A DNA stretch of 64,000 nt from Burkholderia sp. 9120 (GTDB lineage Bacteria > Pseudomonadota > Gammaproteobacteria > Burkholderiales > Burkholderiaceae), in assembly GCF_000745015.1 (NCBI RefSeq), contig NZ_JQNA01000002.1:3286001-3350000 (forward strand), given 5' to 3'. A program made the translations under genes and the position numbers. Shown here piece after piece: positions 1 to 8,212 of the stretch (position 1 is its first letter; every line of letters begins with the position of its first letter). A model generated the notes under the pieces. The model was not told where the DNA came from and made no database searches. It saw nothing but the letters and a program-made list of their open reading frames with translations.

Positions 1-1
1 C

Positions 2-283
2 CGTGGCGACGTCACGATCACCCGCAAGGACGGCTCGGCTGTCGCGGGCTATCTGTACGACCGCCAGTACGGCGCGGCCTTCAAGGACTGCTTCGTGCGG
101 ATCATTCCGACCGGCAAGAAGGACAAGGAAACCATTCCGTACGCGCAGATCGGTTCCATTGCGTTCACCGGCAAGGACACCGCCGCCGGCAAGACCTTCG
201 AGAATTGGGTCAAGCGATACTGGGAGAAGAAAGCTGCCGGTGAGCAGAACATCCAGATCGAGCCGGAATATCTCGGCGACTAA
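2..283 (+). CDS. Hypothetical protein, C-terminal part
   Basis: The reading frame is open from the window edge to the TAA at 281-283, leaving 93 visible residues; the true start lies outside the window. The visible part begins RGDVTITRKDG and is rich in Lys, Gly and aromatic residues (for example KRYWEKKAAGEQ), with no membrane segment. It looks like a soluble basic protein or domain. I do not recognise the family. A GC-rich hairpin follows the stop by a few bases, consistent with the end of a transcript. Confidence 0.6.
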   Translation, partial: RGDVTITRKDGSAVAGYLYDRQYGAAFKDCFVRIIPTGKKDKETIPYAQIGSIAFTGKDTAAGKTFENWVKRYWEKKAAGEQNIQIEPEYLGD

Positions 284-289
284 TCGTTA

Positions 290-333
290 AAGACGGCCGG
301 CCGGCATTCAGACGAATGCCCGGCTGGCGTCTT
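290..333. terminator. Terminator-like hairpin
   Basis: An imperfect inverted repeat with 20-nt arms (16 of 20 paired) and an AGAC loop at 310-313; the inner stem GGCATTC/GAATGCC is perfect. It lies between the end of the first gene and the end of the convergent DoxX gene. There is no U-tract on either side, so intrinsic termination is only likely. Confidence 0.4.
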
Positions 334-420
334 GCGAACTTCAATCCTGTCGAAGCCAGGTGGGCAATGTGGATGCCATGCACAGCGCCCCGGGCTCACT
401 CGCATAGTGGCAACGGTACT

Positions 421-771
421 TCAACCGCGGACCGCCACAGTAACCACCACAAGAGCCGAGAAGAGCAGCGCCGGGGCGAGATGCCGGAACGGTTCCCGAT
501 TGCGCACCAACGTGAAAAGCGCGCCGATCATGATCGCGCCGGCCAACGCCAGGCCTAACACTCTCGTTTGTTGTCCAGCGAGAAGCGCCGCACTCAACAG
601 CTCAAGCGCGCCACAAAGCAAATGAAACCAGGCTGGGTAACCCCAGCGTGCGAAGTCACGCTTCACCGCGCCGCGTCCCACGAGATTGACCACGCCAGCC
701 ACCGCGAACAGCACCGCGACGATCATCGCGAGAATCGATTCTAAAGATGCGGTGTCGAGCGCCATCGTCAT
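421..771 (-). CDS. DoxX-like small membrane protein
   Basis: A 116-residue protein with four predicted membrane segments at about residues 12-32, 47-66, 70-89 and 98-114. The loop FARWGYPAWFH between the first two is typical of DoxX-like proteins, whose biochemical role is mostly undefined. Its ATG overlaps the TGA of the upstream epimerase gene by four bases (ATGA), so the two are very likely translationally coupled in one operon. That operon is divergent from a TetR gene, with two palindromes between them. Length matches the family; the substrate is unknown. Confidence 0.8.
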   Translation of the reverse strand: MTMALDTASLESILAMIVAVLFAVAGVVNLVGRGAVKRDFARWGYPAWFHLLCGALELLSAALLAGQQTRVLGLALAGAIMIGALFTLVRNREPFRHLAPALLFSALVVVTVAVRG

Positions 772-1691
772 GCTCCGTTGCCTTGCTGAAAGTGCGTCTG
801 CACGGAGAGGTCCGCGATCAGTCGTGGGCCGTGGGGTTCCCAGGCAAGGACCCGCCGGGCGTGCTGGCCGCTGACTGTCTGGTCGAGCGCTAGTGCATCA
901 GCAAATGGCCCAAGCGCTTGGCGAGCATCGTCGAGCGGCCAGAATTCGACGCGATCGGCGCCGACCGAGGCCCGGATCGCTTCGCCCATTTCGGCGACGG
1001 CAACGGCGTCTTCCGCGACTACGTTGAGGATTTGTCCCGTAACTGGAGCGTCTCCGCTTGCCGCCCGCTCCACCGCGCTCAGATATGCCGTGGCGAGATC
1101 GTCGACGTGCACGGCAGGCCAGTGGTTGCGACCATCGCCGACGACTCTCACACTGCCGGTCTGACGGACCATACCGGCGAGCATGCCGAAGACACCGCCA
1201 CCGTAGCCGTGCACCATCGCCGGTCTGAGGATCACGGCGCCAATCGAGCGGCGTGCTGCCAGCGCCAGCACGTGTTGCTCCACAGCCGGCCGCCACGCGA
1301 CGAGTGGTGTCGGGTTCAGCGCCGTTGCTTCCGTCGCGCATTCGCCCTCCGTATTCCCGTAGACCCAGGTGCCCGACGTATAGACAAACGCCGCGCCCGG
1401 ACGCAAATGCGACAGCATTGCCTCAACGGCGGCCTTGTCGGCAGCAGCGGCGGAAGCGTCGTTGGTCGACGCGGCGTGCACCACGCCATCAGCGGCGCCG
1501 GCAGCCGCCGCGAAAGACTGCGGCTCACGCAGGTCGCCGGCATGCAGTTTCACGCCGAGACGTGCCAGCGCGCGGGCGGCCGCCGAGCCGTCCTGGCGCA
1601 CCAGCGCCGTCACTTGATGGCCGAGGCCGATTGCCTTGCGCGCGACCGCTTGCCCGATGTAGCCCGTGCCACCAGTAATGAACAGTTCCAT
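768..1691 (-). CDS. NAD-dependent epimerase/dehydratase (atypical SDR)
   Basis: A 307-residue Rossmann-fold protein. The nucleotide-binding motif TGGTGYIG is at residues 6-13, and a YTSGTWVYG segment near residue 110 resembles the active-site Tyr region of extended or atypical SDRs. The C-terminal half (VHVDDLATAYLSAVE) matches NAD-dependent epimerase/NmrA-type proteins, so a nucleotide-cofactor oxidoreductase or epimerase acting in the cytoplasm is expected; the substrate cannot be read. It is the first gene of a two-gene operon with the DoxX-like gene. Its upstream region carries two dyads that suggest control by the divergent TetR regulator. Confidence 0.85.
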   Translation of the reverse strand: MELFITGGTGYIGQAVARKAIGLGHQVTALVRQDGSAAARALARLGVKLHAGDLREPQSFAAAAGAADGVVHAASTNDASAAAADKAAVEAMLSHLRPGAAFVYTSGTWVYGNTEGECATEATALNPTPLVAWRPAVEQHVLALAARRSIGAVILRPAMVHGYGGGVFGMLAGMVRQTGSVRVVGDGRNHWPAVHVDDLATAYLSAVERAASGDAPVTGQILNVVAEDAVAVAEMGEAIRASVGADRVEFWPLDDARQALGPFADALALDQTVSGQHARRVLAWEPHGPRLIADLSVQTHFQQGNGA

Positions 1692-1735
1692 AGCGTTTCC
1701 CTCGATGAATGTCTGCGAAGTCGATAAATCACTCG

Positions 1736-1757
1736 AACGAGACTCATGAGTCTCGTT
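1736..1757. promoter_or_regulatory. Perfect 22-bp palindrome, TetR operator 1
   Basis: AACGAGACTC-AT-GAGTCTCGTT is a perfect inverted repeat in the 131-bp gap between the divergent epimerase and TetR genes. Its half-site GAGACT recurs in a second dyad downstream. Family precedent makes the adjacent TetR protein the likely binder. Confidence 0.7.
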
Positions 1758-1770
1758 TCCGCAAATCTAA

Positions 1771-1790
1771 ACGAGACTGACCAGTCTTGT
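1771..1790. promoter_or_regulatory. Second TetR operator copy
   Basis: ACGAGACTG-AC-CAGTCTTGT pairs at 8 of 9 positions and shares the CGAGACT half-site with the dyad at 1736-1757. The two centres are 34 bp apart. It lies 33 bp before the TetR start codon, a position suited to autorepression. Confidence 0.6.
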
Positions 1791-1822
1791 CAACGGTCCG
1801 GCGATCTGTTATTTATCGGGGG

Positions 1823-2428
1823 ATGAACACGCCCTCTCTCCCCGATCTGAGCCCGCTGCAACTCCGTAAGCGATCCGCCATCCTCGACGGTGCGAAAACC
1901 GTTTTTTTACGCCAGGGTTTCGGCCTGGCAACGATGGACGATGTCGCCGCGGCTGCTGGCGTCGGCAAGCAGACGGTCTACCGCCACTTCAAGTCGAAGG
2001 AGGCGCTCTTCGTTGGCTTGGTGAGTTCGATGTGCGCTCAGGTGGGCGGCGCTCTGGTCAGCGCTCAGGACGGGCAATCCGATGGCTCACCCGAAGTCGA
2101 GTTGCGCCAATTGGGATGGGTGATGGCACAAAGCCTTATCGAGCCCGATTATTTGCGGCTTTACCGGGCCATCGTTGCCGAGGCCGAGCGTCTTCCGGAA
2201 CTCGGTCAGGTGTTTCACGAAAATGGCGCAAAGGTCGTGCGCGCCTTCGCCGCTAAAATTCTGCGAAAGAGATTTGATGAATCGACTGCCGCATTGCGGG
2301 CAGCGACCTTCGTTCAGTTGGTGCTCGGTGACGCGTATCTGGAACTGTCGATTGGCTTCACGGTGCCCGATGTTGAAGCGCGTTTCGCGCTGCAGATTGA
2401 CGAGGCGGTGGCGGCTGCGCTTCGCTAG
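1823..2428 (+). CDS. TetR/AcrR family transcriptional regulator
   Basis: A 201-residue regulator. The ATG at 1823 was chosen over the in-frame ATG at 1787 because a G-rich Shine-Dalgarno-like stretch (CGGGGG) lies just before it and the upstream start would put coding sequence over an operator. The N-terminal TetR helix-turn-helix spans about residues 17-64 (MDDVAAAAGVGKQTVYRHF). The rest is the ligand-binding/dimerisation domain, whose ligand cannot be inferred. It is divergent from the epimerase/DoxX operon, with two related palindromes between them, so autoregulation and control of that operon are likely. Confidence 0.9.
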   Translation: MNTPSLPDLSPLQLRKRSAILDGAKTVFLRQGFGLATMDDVAAAAGVGKQTVYRHFKSKEALFVGLVSSMCAQVGGALVSAQDGQSDGSPEVELRQLGWVMAQSLIEPDYLRLYRAIVAEAERLPELGQVFHENGAKVVRAFAAKILRKRFDESTAALRAATFVQLVLGDAYLELSIGFTVPDVEARFALQIDEAVAAALR

Positions 2429-2469
2429 GGAGCGTCGCATCAGGTGTCGAGCCGCCGCATGTGGGGCGC

Positions 2470-2823
2470 TTAGCCATTCCCGCCGTGCCACAACGTCAGC
2501 TTGTTCGACACGACCAGTACGCCGGGGACGGTCCGCGCGATTTGCTCGGCCTGGCGGATCTGATCGGCGCTATGCACCGTTCCGGTCAGGAATACCGCGC
2601 CGTCACGAGCACGGACGAACACGCCTGCCACATTGAAACCAGGCGCCCGCGCCAGCGCTTGCCGGACTGCCTTCGACAGATCGCTGTCGGACTGTGCTTC
2701 GTTGTCGCCACCGATCATCCGCTGCGGCGCCGGCACGGAGTACGTTGGACCCGTCTGCACGCAAGCCGACAAAGCCGCCGCTGCAACAGCCGCCCACAGG
2801 GTCCGTACGGGTTTGCGGATCAT
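2470..2823 (-). CDS. BON-domain lipoprotein
   Basis: A 117-residue precursor starting at ATG 2823 (MIRKPVRTLW). A short basic N-terminus, hydrophobic stretch and lipobox LSAC with Cys21 indicate a lipoprotein. Residues from about 48 form one BON domain (SDLSKAVRQALARAPG ... VFLTGTVHSADQIRQAEQIA ... VVSNKL), a fold found in OsmY and related envelope proteins and thought to bind phospholipid. A longer in-frame start 72 bases upstream would bury the signal peptide and was rejected. It is convergent with the TetR gene and no partner gene is adjacent. Confidence 0.85.
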   Translation of the reverse strand: MIRKPVRTLWAAVAAAALSACVQTGPTYSVPAPQRMIGGDNEAQSDSDLSKAVRQALARAPGFNVAGVFVRARDGAVFLTGTVHSADQIRQAEQIARTVPGVLVVSNKLTLWHGGNG

Positions 2824-2995
2824 GACTTTCGTCCAGTGTGCGGGTTGTCGTTCCCCACGGTCTGAATTATGGAGTGCGAGAAGGCGTGCCGGCACCGATT
2901 TTTCTCGTCTGCGGAATCAGCCGCATTCATCACAGCCTGGGCACACGCTCGCTAGAAAGAAATCCACGATCAGGTTGGCGTTCTTTGCCTTACGG

Positions 2996-3937
2996 TCAGC
3001 TTGTTCTCGCCGCGTTCGGTAACGCGTTCAATGCAGACACCATCTGTTCACGCATCCAGCGGTGCGCTGGCGAACCGGCGTGTCGCTTATGAAAAAATAC
3101 CTTGAGTACGTAGCGCGGAATATCGAACGGCGCAGGGTAAATCGTTAGCGGGATCGCGTTCGCCAGTTGTCGCGCTACCCGTCGAGGCAACGTGATCAGA
3201 AACTGCGAATTGGCGACGATGAATGGGGCGACCATCACGCTAGGCAATTGCACGGCGACGTCGCGAACGAATCCCGACTTCAGCAGCGTCCCGTCGACAA
3301 CACTGCCTTCGGCGTTCCATGGGGTAACGACGACGTGCCGTTCTGCCAGGTACTGCGCCAGCGACAGCTTTTTCCTGATTCGCGGATGCCCCTTGCGGAC
3401 CGCGACCACGTAATCGTCCGCCGGGCAATCGAGCGATTCGAGTCCGGATTCCGCATTTTCGTCTTCCTCCGAAAACCCGAGGGCGAACTGAACCCGCCCA
3501 GAGGCGAGGTCATCCAACGATTCGCGATGGGTCGAATAGATCACGCGGACGCGGAGTTGAGGGGCGTCGCATTCCAGCGCCGCGATCAACGGAGGTAGCA
3601 ACGCGAACGCGGTGAAGTCGGTCGCGGCGAACACGAAGGTCTGACTGCTCTCTGACGGAACAAACGGGCCAAAATCCGCCAGACTGCCCGTCAGGTTTCG
3701 CAATGCTTCGCTGACGCCCGATGCAATCTGTTCAGCTCTCGCCGTCGGCTGCATACCGTTTCCGTAGCGGACAAAAAGCTCATCTCCCAAAGCGCTGCGC
3801 AGACGCGAGAGCGCGTGACTGCATGCCGACGAGCTTAGGCAAAGCTCCTCGGCCGCCGAGATTACGCTCCGATGTCGGAATAGCGCGTCGAAGACCAGCA
3901 AAAGGTTTAGATCGATACGGCGAAGGCTGTCATGCAT
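2996..3937 (-). CDS. LysR family transcriptional regulator (NodD-like)
   Basis: A 313-residue LysR protein starting at ATG 3937 (MHDSLRRIDLNLLLVFDALF), the usual N-terminus of the NodD/LeuO/SyrM branch; a start 39 bases further upstream is possible but atypical. The winged HTH is at about residues 9-66 (SVISAAEELCLSSSACSHALSRL) and the effector-binding domain covers residues 95-300. It is divergent from a GNAT acetyltransferase gene about 100 bp away, its most likely target. The gap contains several overlapping GCAT/ATGC repeats. The ligand is unknown. Confidence 0.9.
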   Translation of the reverse strand: MHDSLRRIDLNLLLVFDALFRHRSVISAAEELCLSSSACSHALSRLRSALGDELFVRYGNGMQPTARAEQIASGVSEALRNLTGSLADFGPFVPSESSQTFVFAATDFTAFALLPPLIAALECDAPQLRVRVIYSTHRESLDDLASGRVQFALGFSEEDENAESGLESLDCPADDYVVAVRKGHPRIRKKLSLAQYLAERHVVVTPWNAEGSVVDGTLLKSGFVRDVAVQLPSVMVAPFIVANSQFLITLPRRVARQLANAIPLTIYPAPFDIPRYVLKVFFHKRHAGSPAHRWMREQMVSALNALPNAARTS

Positions 3938-4042
3938 GATGTGCAATGTTGGATGAATGAAATGCAGCATGTGCATATTGCATCTCTTTTATCATCGTGT
4001 CTTTCCTACCTTCAGCGACCGGTCTCCGGTCGAACCTTGCAG

Positions 4043-4534
4043 ATGACAACGCCGAGCTTCCGACAAGCGATTCCGTCCGACACCGACCACTGCTTTGAGA
4101 TCGAAACCTCGGCCTATGAGGGCGACGAGGCTGCCACACGGAATAAGATCGCCACTCGAATTCTCGAATACCCGCAAGGGTTCCTGGTGATGGAACTCGA
4201 CGGGAAGGTGATCGGCTTTATCAACAGCGGCTGTGCGTTCGACGTGGTCATGTCCGACGAAGCGTTCAAGGAGCTTGTCGGGCACGACCCTGCCGCGCCG
4301 AATGTCGTGGTGATGTCGGTGGTGATCGATCCGGCGCAGCAGGGGAAAGGCTACGCGTCGCTGATGATGCAAACCTTCGTCTCGCGGATGGTTGAGATGG
4401 GCAAGGAAACCATTCATCTCATGTGCAGGGAGCGTCATGTCGCACTGTATGAACGCCTTGGTTATCGCTATGTCAGGCCGTCCGGTTCCGATCATGGCGG
4501 CATGTCGTGGCACGAGATGATGATGGCGATTTGA
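4043..4534 (+). CDS. GNAT family N-acetyltransferase
   Basis: A 163-residue protein starting at ATG 4043 (MTTPSFRQAIPSDTDHCFEI). The acetyl-CoA binding loop is VVIDPAQQGKGYASLMM (Q-x-x-G-K-G), followed by the C-terminal ALYERLGYRYV typical of GNAT enzymes. The overall pattern, with an acidic N-terminal half and the SAYEGDEAATRNKIATRI segment, resembles arylalkylamine/serotonin-type acetyltransferases, but the substrate is a guess. It is divergent from the NodD-like LysR gene and probably controlled by it. Confidence 0.85.
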   Translation: MTTPSFRQAIPSDTDHCFEIETSAYEGDEAATRNKIATRILEYPQGFLVMELDGKVIGFINSGCAFDVVMSDEAFKELVGHDPAAPNVVVMSVVIDPAQQGKGYASLMMQTFVSRMVEMGKETIHLMCRERHVALYERLGYRYVRPSGSDHGGMSWHEMMMAI

Positions 4535-4672
4535 GTCGCGAATCGATTCACCGCCGGATGGCGCAGAGGCGCCAGGGTCCGGGAGAGCGCTCCATCCCGC
4601 AGACGTCCATTTCCCGCTTGCAATCGGCTATTCGATGATCGTTATCCTGACGCGCGACCACGAAAGAATTTG

Positions 4673-5164
4673 TCAAAGTGCGCGCTGCATCCAGATCGAA
4701 CTCACGTAGCTACCGTGCTTGACGGCGTACTCAGAAAACGTCCCAACCTCAGTGAACCCCGCCTTCCGATGCATAGCGATTGATGCGTCATTCGGCAAGG
4801 CAATGCCAACGACCGCACGGTGTAAGTCGGCACCCGACAGTTCCGTGAATAGTCTTTCATACAATGCCGATCCGATGCCGCGACCTACTGCTCCTGGCGC
4901 GACATAAATACTCGTTTCAATCGTTTTGCGGAAGGCTGGATGATTGCGATAGGGTTGGCTCCCAGCGAAGCCGAGCAATCGCTCTGCGTCGGTCGCCACA
5001 TACAGTCGGTGCGGGCCAGCGTGGCTAAATGAATCCATCCACGTAGTCACTGCCTCCTTGGACATCGGCTCCTCATCGAAGGTCGCATACGAATGAGAGA
5101 TGTAGTGGTTGCGAAGACCGTGTAGGGAATCGAGGTCGGTAGCGTCGGCAGGCCGAATAATCAT
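4673..5164 (-). CDS. GNAT acetyltransferase, phosphinothricin-type
   Basis: A protein of about 163 residues starting at MIIRPADATDLDSLHGL; an in-frame ATG at 5188 would add eight residues and neither start has a strong ribosome-binding site. The segments NHYISHSYATFDEEP and TIETSIYVAPGAVGRGIG (acetyl-CoA loop GRGIG), then HRKAGFTEVGTF, are hallmarks of the phosphinothricin/methionine-sulfone acetyltransferase branch (Pat/Bar/YncA-like). Such chromosomal copies usually acetylate amino-acid analogues. It is followed on the same strand by nothing closely spaced, so it appears monocistronic. Confidence 0.85.
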   Translation of the reverse strand: MIIRPADATDLDSLHGLRNHYISHSYATFDEEPMSKEAVTTWMDSFSHAGPHRLYVATDAERLLGFAGSQPYRNHPAFRKTIETSIYVAPGAVGRGIGSALYERLFTELSGADLHRAVVGIALPNDASIAMHRKAGFTEVGTFSEYAVKHGSYVSSIWMQRAL

Positions 5165-5229
5165 GGGTGTTCTTGAGGTCGATTGCATTGATTTTTTTGC
5201 CGCATCTGGGCCGCTTCACACCCATCGGG

Positions 5230-5871
5230 TCATGCCTGTGTTCGGTACATGCTGTCGCGGATGGCGAATCGTTGCCACCAGCGGTTCAGTTTTTCGCATC
5301 CTTCCATTAACGAAACAGCTTCAGACGCCTGGGTGAAGCAGGCGAAGATTGGCGCGGCGTACAGATCGGCCACGGTTACGCTGTCGCCGATCAGGAATTC
5401 ACCGTCATCGGACAGCCGGGTCAATTCCGACAAACATATGGCGGCACGCGGCAGCGCCGCGGCGATCTTATGTTCATCCGCGAGTCGGCCTTCACGAATC
5501 GAAACAACGCGTTCCACGTATATTTCCCAAACAAGCGTTCGATACGCATAGGCGTCCAGTATCCCAACGATCTGGTTTGCCCTCGCGCGCGCTTTCGGAT
5601 CTGCCGGCAGAAGTGCGCATCCGGGGAAAGCCTCGTCGACGTAATGAACGATCGCCGCCGTCTCATAGAGGCTGAAATCGCCATGCTCGAAAGCCGGAAT
5701 GCGGCCAAACGGGTGACGCTTCAAATGCTCTTGCGGAACACGGGTCTCGGCGAATACATCGATCTCTATCAAGCCGTAATTGACTCGTTTCTCTTCCAGG
5801 GCAAGCCGGGCAATCCGCGTATAGACGCTCCACGCGGCTCCGTATAGTTTCACTTCTTCGGTTGTCGGCAC
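5230..5871 (-). CDS. Glutathione S-transferase family protein
   Basis: A 213-residue cytosolic GST-like protein. The N-terminal thioredoxin-fold domain (about residues 1-85) contains AWSVYTRIARLALEE, the conserved cis-Pro region FGRIPAFEHGDFSLYETAAI and the Glu-Thr pair that binds glutathione. The C-terminal helical domain contains the N-capping motif DSVTVADLYAAPIF. Tyr17 or Ser15 would be the activating residue. The reaction is presumably conjugation or glutathione-dependent reduction of a small electrophile. It sits between the GNAT gene and a cupin gene on the same strand. Confidence 0.88.
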   Translation of the reverse strand: MPTTEEVKLYGAAWSVYTRIARLALEEKRVNYGLIEIDVFAETRVPQEHLKRHPFGRIPAFEHGDFSLYETAAIVHYVDEAFPGCALLPADPKARARANQIVGILDAYAYRTLVWEIYVERVVSIREGRLADEHKIAAALPRAAICLSELTRLSDDGEFLIGDSVTVADLYAAPIFACFTQASEAVSLMEGCEKLNRWWQRFAIRDSMYRTQA

Positions 5872-5913
5872 AGGATTGCCCCCGTCACGAATGAAACGCG
5901 AGGATACGACAGT

Positions 5914-5962
5914 TCGCAGTCAGGCAATCGTCCCACGAGCGTTCGTCATTGCCTGACTGCGA
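5914..5962. terminator. Perfect 15-bp inverted repeat, terminator-like
   Basis: Arms TCGCAGTCAGGCAAT and ATTGCCTGACTGCGA are perfectly complementary around a 19-nt spacer. It lies directly downstream of the cupin gene and upstream of the GST gene, both read leftwards. No U-tract follows, so it may be a Rho-assisted terminator or an mRNA-stabilising hairpin. Confidence 0.45.
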
Positions 5963-5977
5963 TTCTATAAACTTCCA

Positions 5978-6538
5978 CTAACCCCCTCCGTCTCCGCTCT
6001 TTCCCGTCCCCGCAACGACCGATTGCGCCAGATCCAGTACTTTCGGCCTGTCCGGTTCCCCGTCCATATACGGCGCCTCCGCCAACCGGCCGACGGCCTT
6101 CAGGCTGCGGATCATCACCTTGCCGCTGTCCGGATAGGTGCAGACCTCGTGCGGATCATTCAAACCGACCGCGAAGTAGACAAGATCCTCGTCGAATGGA
6201 TTCGCCAATTGGTGAGCGACGCCGGTGCCCGCCGGGCACGAGATGCAGTCGCCCGTCCGGATTTCCTGCACGGTATTGCCATGACGGAACACGCCGCGGC
6301 CGGACAGCACGAAGAACACCTCGTCCTCTCGTGCATGCGTGTGAAAAGGGCAGGCCGTTCTGCCCGGAGGCACGCGTGACAGATTGGCGCCGAGACGCCC
6401 AGGGCTCGCGGCGAGAGCCGGCGTTAGGGGCTTCCATGCGCCTCCCCAATGATCGCCTTCCATTTGCTCGATTTCCTTAACGTCGGCGACGTTGACGACA
6501 AGCGGTGGTGTCACCGGACGCCCAGACTCTTCTTCCAT
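5978..6538 (-). CDS. Cupin domain protein
   Basis: A 186-residue protein. The ATG at 6538 (MEEESGRP) is preferred because GGAG lies six bases before it; ATGs at 6544 and 6553 are alternatives. Motif 1 of the cupin barrel, PFHTHAREDEVFFVLSGRG, carries the metal-binding His-x-His and Glu, and motif 2 is CISCPAGTGVAHQLAN with the last His. The DPHEVCTYPDSGK tail is common in single-domain cupins of sugar or quercetinase-like type. Substrate and metal cannot be read. It probably terminates at the 5914-5962 inverted repeat. Confidence 0.85.
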   Translation of the reverse strand: MEEESGRPVTPPLVVNVADVKEIEQMEGDHWGGAWKPLTPALAASPGRLGANLSRVPPGRTACPFHTHAREDEVFFVLSGRGVFRHGNTVQEIRTGDCISCPAGTGVAHQLANPFDEDLVYFAVGLNDPHEVCTYPDSGKVMIRSLKAVGRLAEAPYMDGEPDRPKVLDLAQSVVAGTGKSGDGGG

Positions 6539-6916
6539 TTTCATCTCCGTCATTGATATCAGGTTCGGACACGACAACACGACAGACAGGACAGGCGTCG
6601 CGATCCATTCTCATGCCTTACACGTTCTCACATAAAGCCTTTCAACGCGCTTTACTCAAAGTAATCCCCAGCTCGTCGTTTACCCGCCCGCCTATCGCTC
6701 GACGTCTTGCCTGGCGGTCGCCATAACGATCACGCGAATCCCACTATATCGCCCACGCGTATTGCGCCTCGACTCGTGCGGGAATATTTTTCGGCAGCCG
6801 CTAGAACCCGATGGCGAACGATCGGCGTCGCGGCGAAAAAGTGCGGTGACTACCCACGATCCGGTCCAACGCGATTGTCCGGTCCGCCATCGCAACGACA
6901 ATCAAGGAGACGATCA
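6539..6916. other. Intergenic region upstream of amt
   Basis: A 378-bp gap between the divergent cupin and ammonium-transporter genes. A long reading frame continuous with amt crosses part of it but has no conserved sequence. No sigma-54 type TGGCAC/TTGC element and no glnK gene was found. Promoters for both genes should lie here but I could not place them. Confidence 0.5.
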
Positions 6917-8155
6917 GTGGTTACCGGAACGATGCCGATCAACGTCGGCAATACTGCATTCATGTTGCTCTGTGCGAGCCTGGTCATGTTGATGACGCCA
7001 GGGCTCGCGTTCTTCTACGGCGGCCTGGTTGAACGCAAGAACGTGCTGTCGATCATGATGCAGAGCTTCATCTCGCTCGCATGGACCACCGTGCTCTGGT
7101 TTGCGTTCGGGTACTCCATGTGCTTCGGTCCGAGCTGGCACGGCATCATCGGCGACCCGACTCACTACGCCTTCCTGCGCGGCATTACCTTGCAGACGAT
7201 GTACACGGGCAACGACGCCGGTATTCCGCTCGTGGTTCACGTCGCGTATCAGATGATGTTCGCCATCATCACACCCGCGTTGATCACCGGCGCATTTACC
7301 AACCGTGTGACTTTCAAAGCCTATTTCCTGTTTCTCACCGGCTGGCTCGTGCTGGTGTATTTTCCGTTCGTGCACATGGTCTGGAGCCCGGATGGCCTGT
7401 TCGCGAAGTGGGGCGTTCTCGACTATGCGGGCGGTATCGTGGTGCACAACACCGCCGGATTCGCCGCGCTGGCTTCGGTGCTCTACGTGGGCCGCCGTCA
7501 CGTGATGACGCACAAACCCCATAACGTGCCGCTCATTGCATTGGGCACGGGCCTCCTGTGGTTCGGCTGGTACGGATTCAACGCCGGCTCCGAACTTCGC
7601 GTTGACGCCATTACGGCCTCGTCGTTTCTCAACACCGACGTCGCCGCGTCGTTTGCCGCCGTCACCTGGCTGGTGATCGAATGGCTGAACGCGCGGCAAC
7701 CGAAGTTCATCGGCTTGCTGACCGGTTCGGTGGCGGGTCTTGCGACGATCACGCCCGCGGCCGGCTATGTGTCGCTCGGCACAGCGTCGATCATCGGGAT
7801 TATCGCGGGACTGGTCTGCTATTACGCGGTCGCCCTGAAAAACCGGCTCGGCCTCGACGATGCGCTCGACGTGTGGGGCGTACACGGCGTCGGTGGCTTG
7901 ATCGGTACGATCATGCTCGGGGTATTCGCATCGAAGGCGTGGAATCCGAACGGCGCCGACGGACTCCTGCTCGGCGGTGTCGATTTCTTCTTCAAACAGT
8001 GCGTGGCGGTAGTCGTGTCCGGTGTCTGGGCGTTTGTGTTTACCTGGGCCATGTTGTGGCTGATCGATCGCGCAACGCCGGTCAAGGTCCATGCCTCAGC
8101 CGAGGAGCGCGGACTCGATACCGAATTGCACGGCGAGGCGGCCTATCTCGACTAA
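6917..8155 (+). CDS. amt: Ammonium transporter (Amt/MEP/Rh family)
   Basis: A 412-residue integral membrane protein that conducts ammonium/ammonia across the inner membrane. The start is a GTG at 6917, seven bases after AAGGAG; upstream in-frame ATGs give a non-conserved leader. Eleven membrane segments are expected. Diagnostic pieces are MTPGLAFFYGGLVERKN near residue 30, the central VVHNTAGFAALA with the first pore His, and DALDVWGVHGVGGLIGT with the second pore His. The protein ends shortly after the last segment. It is not preceded by glnK, unlike many bacterial amtB genes, and it converges on the DUF4153 gene. Confidence 0.95.
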   Translation: MVTGTMPINVGNTAFMLLCASLVMLMTPGLAFFYGGLVERKNVLSIMMQSFISLAWTTVLWFAFGYSMCFGPSWHGIIGDPTHYAFLRGITLQTMYTGNDAGIPLVVHVAYQMMFAIITPALITGAFTNRVTFKAYFLFLTGWLVLVYFPFVHMVWSPDGLFAKWGVLDYAGGIVVHNTAGFAALASVLYVGRRHVMTHKPHNVPLIALGTGLLWFGWYGFNAGSELRVDAITASSFLNTDVAASFAAVTWLVIEWLNARQPKFIGLLTGSVAGLATITPAAGYVSLGTASIIGIIAGLVCYYAVALKNRLGLDDALDVWGVHGVGGLIGTIMLGVFASKAWNPNGADGLLLGGVDFFFKQCVAVVVSGVWAFVFTWAMLWLIDRATPVKVHASAEERGLDTELHGEAAYLD

Positions 8156-8187
8156 GGTTCAGCCGAAACGAAGAGACGACTGCCGCT

Positions 8188-8212
8188 TGCTCGAAACCTG
8201 CTATTTCGAGCA
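8188..8212. terminator. Hairpin between convergent genes
   Basis: TGCTCGAAA and TTTCGAGCA form perfect 9-bp arms around a 7-nt loop, between the end of amt and the end of the convergent DUF4153 gene; it overlaps the latter's TAG. There is no U-tract. A bidirectional terminator is plausible. Confidence 0.4.

Noticed and set aside
5914..5962. Inverted repeat as a TetR-type operator.
   Set aside because: It lies downstream of the cupin gene, not in a divergent promoter gap, and its 19-nt spacer and hairpin-like symmetry fit a terminator better.
6707..6916. Upstream in-frame extension of the ammonium transporter.
   Set aside because: Residues before GTG 6917 are not conserved and the ribosome-binding site AAGGAG stands exactly before 6917.
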